A DNA stretch of 64,000 nucleotides from Candidatus Kryptoniota bacterium (GTDB taxonomy: Bacteria > Bacteroidota > Ignavibacteria > Kryptoniales > JAKASW01). The translations under genes were made by a program, and so were the position numbers. This document shows positions 59,149-64,000 of this stretch, piece after piece. The stretch lies in NCBI GenBank assembly GCA_024641705.1, contig JAHECO010000001.1, positions 259,897 through 323,896 of the forward strand, read 5' to 3'. The notes under the pieces were generated by a model that worked only from the letters and a program-made list of their open reading frames with translations, was not told the origin of the DNA and searched no databases. Within the stretch, counting starts at the first letter, position 1. Each line of letters opens with the position of its first letter.

Positions 59149-59478
59149 CGATTCAGTCTATATCTGAAGCATATACGTGACGCGATCTTGACAATCCAAG
59201 GTTACACAAAAGGGGTTTCCGCCGCTCGCTTTCAAAAAGATAAACTCATCCGGGACGGAGTAATCCGACAAATCGAGATCATCGGGGAGGCGACCAAGCG
59301 AATTTCCGGTCAAACTCGCGAAGAAAATCCGGGTGTTCCCTGGGAGAATATTGCTGGAATGCGGGACAAATTGATTCATGATTATTTCGGTGTCGATGTT
59401 GAAAAGGTCTGGTTGACTGTGCAAAACGACATTCCTCTTCTCAAAAAGGAAGTCAACAGAATTCTCAAGAATCTCTGA
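59138..59478 (+). pseudogene. hepT: HepT-type HEPN toxin, frameshifted near the N-terminus
   Basis: The expected HepT start is at 59138 ([32 protein letters not shown]), overlapping the mntA stop. That frame then hits TGA at 59165. Removing two bases of the TATAT at 59159-59163 restores [18 protein letters not shown] and continues into the intact body with the toxin motif [10 protein letters not shown] (Rx4HxY). The track reports only the downstream portion, from a TTG at 59188. The frameshift may be a true inactivation, a phase-variable slip, or a sequencing error. The catalytic part is otherwise complete. Confidence 0.8.
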
Positions 59479-59557
59479 GTTCTCACATAGTCAGAAAATG
59501 CCCGAGTTGGAATCCACAGTCTGCTGGAAACAATGACCCGCAATGCCCCGCGCTCGT

Positions 59558-59684
59558 GGCTGTCCAGAAAGTCTTGTCTGTCATGCTGAACGAAGTGAAG
59601 CATCCATTTTTCAGAACGAATAAGTGGATTCTTCAGTCGCTCCGCTCCTTCAGAATGACATTTTCCTTGTTTTGGGACAACCTC
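59558..59684. mobile_element. MITE-like element, copy 1 (127 bp)
   Basis: Identical over 127 bases to 62035-62161 by direct comparison. The unit is an imperfect palindrome: left end GGCTGTCC...TGTCATGCTGAAC...GCATCC mirrors right end GGATTCTTC...TTCAGAATGACA...GGACAACC. No ORF or transposase is inside. It is likely moved in trans. Confidence 0.8.
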
Positions 59685-59903
59685 TACAGGGGTGGGTACC
59701 AACCCAGACTTAACATGTGTGCCGCCATATCACCTGCTCACTTGTTTCAGCGGTATTTTTGTCCGTTCCTCCATGCCTCTCAATTCATCTGTCCGCAAAT
59801 CGTGATGTTGATGAACCGACGAACTGACAAGTCTCTTCGTTGCGGGATTAGGTGGTGGGTACTGCGCGCTTTCTTTCTTTTGATGTTTTCACACACCTCT
59901 AAA

Positions 59904-59921
59904 TCCCCTCTCAAGAGGGGA
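59904..59921 (-). terminator. Hairpin downstream of DUF559 gene
   Basis: TCCCCTC-TCAA-GAGGGGA is a perfect seven-base stem. On the minus strand it lies about 20 bases past the DUF559 stop and is followed by TTTAGAGG. A related stem recurs near 60350. It may be a terminator or a dispersed palindrome. Confidence 0.5.
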
Positions 59922-59940
59922 CTTCAATCATACTAGGATA

Positions 59941-60324
59941 TCAGATGTTCTCTGCTGTATTGGTGTGTTCATCTATCCATTCTTCGATCGCAGCGACCAC
60001 CCCGTCGAGATTAGTCTTAACATCCGAATCAAGAAATCTGAGAAAATGGACCCCCAACGACTCGATCCTCTTCTGTCTGTGCTCATCGTAGGCTTCTTTG
60101 CCCATGTGGCTGAAACCGTCGATCTCGATCGCGAGGAAAAGATCTGGACAATAAAAGTCGACGATGTACTTATCGATAGGCTTTTGCCTGTGGAAGTCAT
60201 ACCCGCGCACTTGCTTCCCCTTGAGAGCACCCCAGAGTAACACTTCGGAAAGTGTGCTGCTGTTGCGAAGATTGCGGGCCAGCTTTTTCAGCTTCGGATT
60301 GTACGGAATTATTTTTCTCCGCAT
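59941..60324 (-). CDS. DUF559 family (Vsr/endonuclease-like) protein
   Basis: A 127-residue protein with RNSSTLSEVLLWGALKG, VDFYCPDLFLAIEIDG and HFLRFLDSDV blocks of the DUF559 family, a PD-(D/E)XK-like nuclease relative. Conserved Asp and Glu in VDFYCPD and IEIDG are the presumed metal ligands. These proteins are frequent in genomic islands, but activity is not well established. Strand is opposite to the RM pair. Confidence 0.88.
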   Translation of the reverse strand: MRRKIIPYNPKLKKLARNLRNSSTLSEVLLWGALKGKQVRGYDFHRQKPIDKYIVDFYCPDLFLAIEIDGFSHMGKEAYDEHRQKRIESLGVHFLRFLDSDVKTNLDGVVAAIEEWIDEHTNTAENI

Positions 60325-60377
60325 GGGTCGATTCCTTACATATCCATAGATCCCTTCTCAAGGGGAGAATTTGAAAC

Positions 60378-60401
60378 GGCGGAAGCCTCTCGGCCTCCGC
60401 C
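60378..60401 (-). terminator. Hairpin after the Ala-rich helical gene
   Basis: GGCGGAAGCC pairs with GGCCTCCGCC (one mismatch, TCTC loop). On the minus strand it follows the stop of the 60422-61117 gene by about 20 bases and is followed by GTTTCAAATTC. A moderate terminator. Confidence 0.6.
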
Positions 60402-60421
60402 ATCCCATTGGTTCTCTTTCA

Positions 60422-61117
60422 TTACTTCTGTGTCGTTGTTTGCTGTTGCTGATCCGACGCCGGCGGTTTCGGCGCGGCCTTGCCACGCCCCTTCGGGATC
60501 GGCTTGAACTCCTCCAGCACTGCCTTGTTCTTCGCGAATACTACCTGTGCGAGCTTCCTTGCCTTGAAGATCTCTTCCTTCAAGACAGAGAGGGCTGCAT
60601 CTCGTGTGACCGTTGAAGCGTTTCGCAGCTTCTTAGCATTCTCCTGTGAAGCATCTGCAGCAACAAGCGCCCCGTAGACAGTTGACAGCTCGCTCAGGTC
60701 ATCCTGAGTCAGCCCGTTCGCGAGAAGTTCGACGCTGTATTTTCCCGCCAAACCAGTGAAGTACTCCAGCATCGTGACGAGTCTTCCCACATTCCTCGGC
60801 TTATCAGTTCCGACCTTGAACTCCTTCAGCCTCACTTTATCCCGGCCGAAAGCTGCTTTAGCGGCGTTCTGGAATTTTGTGATCATCGCTATCGATGCAT
60901 CGATAGCCACCTCCTGGTCCTGCGTCTTTTGCAGCAATGCTGCTTGCGCCGCCTTCTGCGCGGCATCCTTCTTAAGCAGATCGTCGAGCGCCGCATCAAA
61001 CTTGCCGACCCTAGCCTCGCTGTAGCCCTTGGCCGCTAACTCGGCTTTGTACTTTTCCATTGGGCCCGTTCGAAAGGCGTTTGCATCCTGCACAACATCA
61101 TCGACTTCGATTGGCAT
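60422..61117 (-). CDS. Ala-rich helical hypothetical protein
   Basis: A 231-residue soluble protein with no recognised family. It is Ala/Lys/Leu rich, predicted all-helical (long helices about 20-55, 65-100 and 120-180), and ends in a Gln/Thr-rich tail (ASDQQQQTTTQK). AGGAGG lies seven bases upstream of the ATG, the best ribosome-binding site on this strand, so it is a real gene. It sits in the island between repeats with no obvious partner. Confidence 0.75.
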   Translation of the reverse strand: MPIEVDDVVQDANAFRTGPMEKYKAELAAKGYSEARVGKFDAALDDLLKKDAAQKAAQAALLQKTQDQEVAIDASIAMITKFQNAAKAAFGRDKVRLKEFKVGTDKPRNVGRLVTMLEYFTGLAGKYSVELLANGLTQDDLSELSTVYGALVAADASQENAKKLRNASTVTRDAALSVLKEEIFKARKLAQVVFAKNKAVLEEFKPIPKGRGKAAPKPPASDQQQQTTTQK

Positions 61118-61462
61118 AGTATTCCTCCTGCTTTTGTTTCATGTTGCTCATTGTATATGATTCCCATCCCGGGAACATATCCGGACAAAGCAGAATCACA
61201 CGAACATCGGTACTAAGGCTGGTACTTGTTGTTCTCTCGAAAACAGGTTTTCTGGGCTTAAACCCGATCTACTCCATCACTATCCATTTACTCCGCGCGA
61301 ACCAATCGCGCCTGAAGATGATTACCTCATCTTTGCCCTAATATGCAAAGGAAAACAAAAAAGTCAAATCTTTCCTCACAGGGGCCAACGTCGGTTGCCC
61401 GGAATGCCTCAAAACAGTTCAGGGATGCACTTTTGTGCCTCGGGAAAACTTTTCGGTTCTTA

Positions 61463-61645
61463 CCCCAACCATTTCAAAAATTCCCGCAAGCACTTCCCGG
61501 TTCCCTGCGAGTGCTTGCTCGACCCCTGCAACCTCCTTGGGAATTCCCTCAAGTCCGTCCGAGGTTCCCAAGAGAATTTCTGCACTTCCTGCAATCGTTC
61601 TCCCAATTCCGCTAAGCGTTTGGACCCGTCCGGCAGGTTCTTCAG
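61463..61645 (-). repeat. Degenerate 21-bp (7-residue) tandem repeat
   Basis: Read on the minus strand in the 61460-61849 frame, the text breaks into sevens: LKNLPDG, SKRLAEL, GERLQEV, QKFSWEP, RTDLREF, PRRLQGS, then further units. The other frames show the same seven-residue beat, so the period is in the DNA. A small gene from ATG at 61711 (83 codons) is possible but weak. Confidence 0.5.
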
Positions 61646-61806
61646 AAATTCCCACGACTGCTCGCTTGCCCCTCTCTCGAAATGTTTTCTGAGAAACAAG
61701 GAGACTGCCATTTTCGCGCAGCCTCTTCCCGCCAACGGAGGGGACAACAAAACGTCGGGGTAGGCAGGTATATCACAAGAAGTGCACGAGCGCCCCAATC
61801 CTGTCA

Positions 61807-61843
61807 TTCCCGCCCCGCACTGCGGGGTAAACTCGGGCGGGAA
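61807..61843. repeat. REP-like palindrome, long form
   Basis: TTCCCGCCC (61807-61815) pairs with GGGCGGGAA (61835-61843); an alternative inner stem CCCCGCA/TGCGGGG also exists. It shares the GTCATTCCCGC start with the element at 61950. Another CCGCGGGAAC palindrome (62262-62274) lies nearby. Confidence 0.65.
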
Positions 61844-61949
61844 CAACAAGTCTGAGGGCAGGCATCCGGCCCAATATAGCGTAACCCCTCGATATTCAAA
61901 GAAGCGTTGATGGTGTGAAGGCCCGCGGAGTTCCTCTACCTCCTATGTC

Positions 61950-61969
61950 ATTCCCGCGAAAGCGGGAAT
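61950..61969. repeat. REP-like palindrome ATTCCCGC-GAAA-GCGGGAAT
   Basis: A perfect eight-base stem with GAAA loop, preceded by GTC and followed by CC. This matches a palindrome widespread in bacterial intergenic DNA. It appears to be a dispersed repeat and not a gene-linked terminator. Confidence 0.7.
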
Positions 61970-62034
61970 CCACCGTCTAACTAAAGAAGACACTTGTTCT
62001 ATCCAAGGCATTCAATTACATGTGTTGTATGGGA

Positions 62035-62161
62035 GGCTGTCCAGAAAGTCTTGTCTGTCATGCTGAACGAAGTGAAGCATCCATTTTTCAGAACGAATAA
62101 GTGGATTCTTCAGTCGCTCCGCTCCTTCAGAATGACATTTTCCTTGTTTTGGGACAACCTC
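62035..62161. mobile_element. MITE-like element, copy 2 (127 bp)
   Basis: Perfect direct repeat of 59558-59684, 2.5 kb away in the same orientation. Here the flanking bases extend the inverted ends to GAGGCTGTCC/GGACAACCTC. The pair brackets the DUF559 and Ala-rich genes, so recombination between copies could delete them. Confidence 0.8.
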
Positions 62162-62350
62162 AACTCCGGCGGGAATCCAGCCTGTACAAAAAGAGAATCT
62201 GATTGAAACACCTCCTCTCCCCAAAAGTACGGGTTCACGCTCCCCACTTTCGCGGGGACAAGTTCCGCGGGAACTACAAATGACATTGATGCAGTACATA
62301 CCGAGTTTCGGGATCAACGAAGCACGATCCCTTCGCCAGCCAGCCCCGCC

Positions 62351-63403
62351 CTACTCCCCCAGCTTCTCGAACGTCAGCAGCTCCGTCATCTCCGGCACGA
62401 GCGGCTTACGCTCGAAGTAGTTGAACCTCCTGCTTGACCGCTCGGGGAGGTAGACCTTTCCGACACTCTTGTAGTTGCTTTCCAGGAACAGTCGCTGGAC
62501 TTCGTAAGGGTAGTCTGCGACCCCGGTCTCTCCGACCTGAGGAGTCACCACGACGGACACCCTGCCGCGCACCTTCAATATCCTGTTCGCCTCCCTGTAG
62601 ACAGTCTTGAACTTCATCTTGAAGTTGGAGAGCGCAACCGTCAGGTCCTCGGTCCCGGAATAGAATTCCGCCGGGAGATCGAGAAAGACAAAGTCGGCCG
62701 AGTTCGTTTCAGCCGGTATGCCGGTCAGGAAGATGTTGTTCTGCTTTATGCGCTCGTCGGACGGTTCCGAATCGTAAAGCCTGTAGCGCCGGTCGCCGAA
62801 ATACGGTATCTTGTCTATTACGTCGCCGAGTGTGCCGCTGCCTGCGAACGGGTCGACGATAAGCGCTCCCGCGTTCGAGTAATGGTAGATAGCGTTGGCG
62901 ACGATTTGTCCGGCGATTCTCCCTTTGTAACCCGGCTTTCCGAAGCGCGGGTCGGCTACCTCGAAGCTCCAGACATTCGTATTTCTCAAGTCGAATCCGA
63001 ATTTCGTCCGCTCCGATTCCCGCTCCGTTAGTGTGTCCTCGCGGATCTTCTTCCTGAGCTCTGCGATGGTCCACTTGTTCTGGATAGCGGCCTTCTCGTA
63101 TTCCCTCCGTTTGTCATCGTCGCCGACCTTGGTGGCGAGTTCGAAGTAGAAACTTTCTGGAAGCTTCCTCTTCTTCATATCGGGGTAGTAGGTGAAATAG
63201 GCCTGACACTGCCTGAGGAGGCTCGGCTGAAACTTAAAACCGGGGTAAGACGAGAGGACCTTGTAAAGCTCCTCTTCGGACAACTTGTTTGATTTCGCGT
63301 AGGGAAGGATCTTTTCTACGATGAATCTCCCCACATCCCAGAAGCTGTCGACGGAAAGGGAATTCAGTTTTTCGGCCAGTTTCTGCAGCGCATCGTTTTT
63401 CAT
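62351..63403 (-). CDS. Methyltransferase-fold protein with DUF1016-like N-terminal domain and altered catalytic motif
   Basis: A 350-residue protein. The N-terminal half (SFWDVGRFIVEKILPYAKSN, LRQCQAYFTYYPD, IAELRKKIRE) resembles the helical, DNA-binding-like N-terminus of YhcG/DUF1016 proteins. The C-terminal half is a Rossmann methyltransferase: motif I is ALIVDPFAGSGTLGD. Where D/S-PP-Y is expected, the text reads VFLDLPAEFYSG, losing both prolines. It may be a DNA-binding pseudo-methylase or use another substrate. I start at MKNDALQ (63403), with GGAGG upstream. Confidence 0.7.
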   Translation of the reverse strand: MKNDALQKLAEKLNSLSVDSFWDVGRFIVEKILPYAKSNKLSEEELYKVLSSYPGFKFQPSLLRQCQAYFTYYPDMKKRKLPESFYFELATKVGDDDKRREYEKAAIQNKWTIAELRKKIREDTLTERESERTKFGFDLRNTNVWSFEVADPRFGKPGYKGRIAGQIVANAIYHYSNAGALIVDPFAGSGTLGDVIDKIPYFGDRRYRLYDSEPSDERIKQNNIFLTGIPAETNSADFVFLDLPAEFYSGTEDLTVALSNFKMKFKTVYREANRILKVRGRVSVVVTPQVGETGVADYPYEVQRLFLESNYKSVGKVYLPERSSRRFNYFERKPLVPEMTELLTFEKLGE

Positions 63404-63490
63404 GTCATGCCCCTCCTTTTTTTTGCACACGGAGAAAGCTGAAAGAAACGTATTCCGCTGTAAAAGGCTATCCCGCGATTTTCCCGGCGG

Positions 63491-63940
63491 TCATCTCGCG
63501 CTTTTCAGCGGAGTCTTTGAAGTGTCCTTCCAGCTCCGTATATAAGACACTATGTCTGATGTCAATGTCCCCGGCGTGAAAAGTTCTCCGACGCCGAGTT
63601 CTTTCAAAGCCTTGATATCCTTGTCCGGGATTATCCCGCCTCCGAAGAGGAGGACGTCGCCGAGTCCCTTCGCGTTCATGAGGGAGCGAACCTTCGGGAA
63701 GATGGTCATATGGGCACCGCTGAGAATGCTTATGCCGATCACGTCGACATCTTCCTGCAGCGCCGCTTCGACGATCATTTCGGGAGTTTGCCGAAGGCCC
63801 GTGTAGATAACTTCCATCCCCGCATCTCTCAGCGCCGCGGCAACGACCTTCGCTCCGCGGTCATGTCCGTCCAGTCCCGCCTTCGCGATCAGGACGCGGA
63901 TTTTCTGCCTGCCGTTGCCGGAATCGTTCCGACTTTCCAT
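63491..63940 (-). CDS. B12-binding subunit of methylmalonyl-CoA mutase-type enzyme
   Basis: A 149-residue cobalamin-binding domain. The hallmark DxHxxG is DGHDRG (about 24-29), followed by the SxL (SILSGAH) and GG (LLFGGGI) motifs. It matches the C-terminal domain of methylmalonyl-CoA mutase as a stand-alone small subunit. AAAGGA lies upstream of the ATG. The frame is open toward the window edge, so the large subunit may be upstream, outside the window. It serves propionate/succinyl-CoA interconversion. Confidence 0.9.
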   Translation of the reverse strand: MESRNDSGNGRQKIRVLIAKAGLDGHDRGAKVVAAALRDAGMEVIYTGLRQTPEMIVEAALQEDVDVIGISILSGAHMTIFPKVRSLMNAKGLGDVLLFGGGIIPDKDIKALKELGVGELFTPGTLTSDIVSYIRSWKDTSKTPLKSAR

Positions 63941-64000
63941 CGCAATCCTTTCGTTCTTGACGGCGCAACAGCCGGGTAGGCGCTGCGCGTGTTCTATCTG

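Larger units (their letters stand above)
59479..59940. other. Intergenic tract with MITE-like copy 1
   Basis: No gene. It holds the first 127-bp element and, near 59900, a hairpin with a TCCCCTC/GAGGGGA stem. The listed plus-strand ORF across it is a by-product of the repeat. Confidence 0.6.
61118..62350. other. Repeat-rich gene-free tract
   Basis: About 1.2 kb with no convincing gene. It contains a 21-bp-periodic stretch, several REP-like CATTCCCGC palindromes and the second MITE-like copy. ORFs in three frames overlap and share the repeat text, so they are artefacts or a decayed gene. Confidence 0.65.

Noticed and set aside
59556-59936. Plus-strand ORF with MLNEVKHPFF text
   Set aside because: The text comes from the 127-bp repeat and recurs at 61994-62206, so it reflects the element and not a protein.
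61800-62280. Repeated palindromes as a CRISPR array
   Set aside because: Spacing is irregular, copies differ, and there are no equal-length spacers or cas genes.

Overview
The window (about 55-57 % GC by eye) reads as a chromosome segment of a free-living member of the Bacteroidota/Chlorobiota side of the FCB group, most likely an Ignavibacteria-like lineage. The evidence is a secreted protein with a C-terminal type IX secretion sorting domain (YPNPFNPST...), a DUF2795 protein of the kind common in that group, an S46 dipeptidyl-peptidase, an Omp85 protein, and LPS genes (LpxL-like, WaaF-like) showing an outer membrane. The taxon is inference. Many starts are GTG or TTG.

Layout. 1-4.2 kb: tail of a DEAD-box helicase, a DUF6125 protein and a large M16 peptidase. 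4.2-6.8 kb: acyl-ACP thioesterase, then an arsenic operon arsR-arsN2-arsM with a clear palindromic operator and no efflux pump in view. 7.1-12.4 kb: J-domain protein, HEPN-like protein, YwbE-like protein and a 1,210-residue delta-60-repeat secreted protein. 12.8-25.2 kb: a peptide-degradation stretch (PepD, M49 dipeptidyl-peptidase III, M20 dipeptidase, S46 peptidase) interspersed with lipoproteins, a GDPD and ThiL. 25.3-28.3 kb: CheY-like regulator, GAF histidine kinase and NarL-type regulator, then about 1.1 kb without genes. 29.4-36.9 kb: tRNA-Leu(UAG), tig-clpP-(39-residue membrane peptide)-clpX, DUF1573 and NYN proteins, an orphan strong terminator, M23 peptidase and DUF2795. 37-44.3 kb: BamA-like protein, holB, ricT, metG and a 2-hydroxyacid dehydrogenase. 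44.3-55.4 kb: an SOS operon lexA-dinB-NHL behind a perfect palindrome, divergent from rodZ-ligA-(unknown)-STAS-SSS transporter, then lpxL-waaF-tsaC.

55.5-63.4 kb is an accessory island. It holds a type II-like restriction-modification pair, a DUF6680 membrane protein, an MNT/HEPN toxin-antitoxin pair whose toxin is frameshifted, and a DUF559 nuclease-like protein. It also holds an Ala-rich orphan, a gene-poor tract with two identical 127-bp MITE-like elements and REP-like palindromes, and a methyltransferase-fold protein with a degenerate catalytic motif. The window closes with a B12-binding mutase subunit.

The most interesting leads are the LexA operator sequence, the tiny membrane peptide conserved in position between clpP and clpX, the 2-nt frameshift in hepT, the MITE-like pair, the terminator with no gene upstream of it, and the unusual methyltransferase-like fusion. 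I saw no CRISPR array, no rRNA and no prophage.
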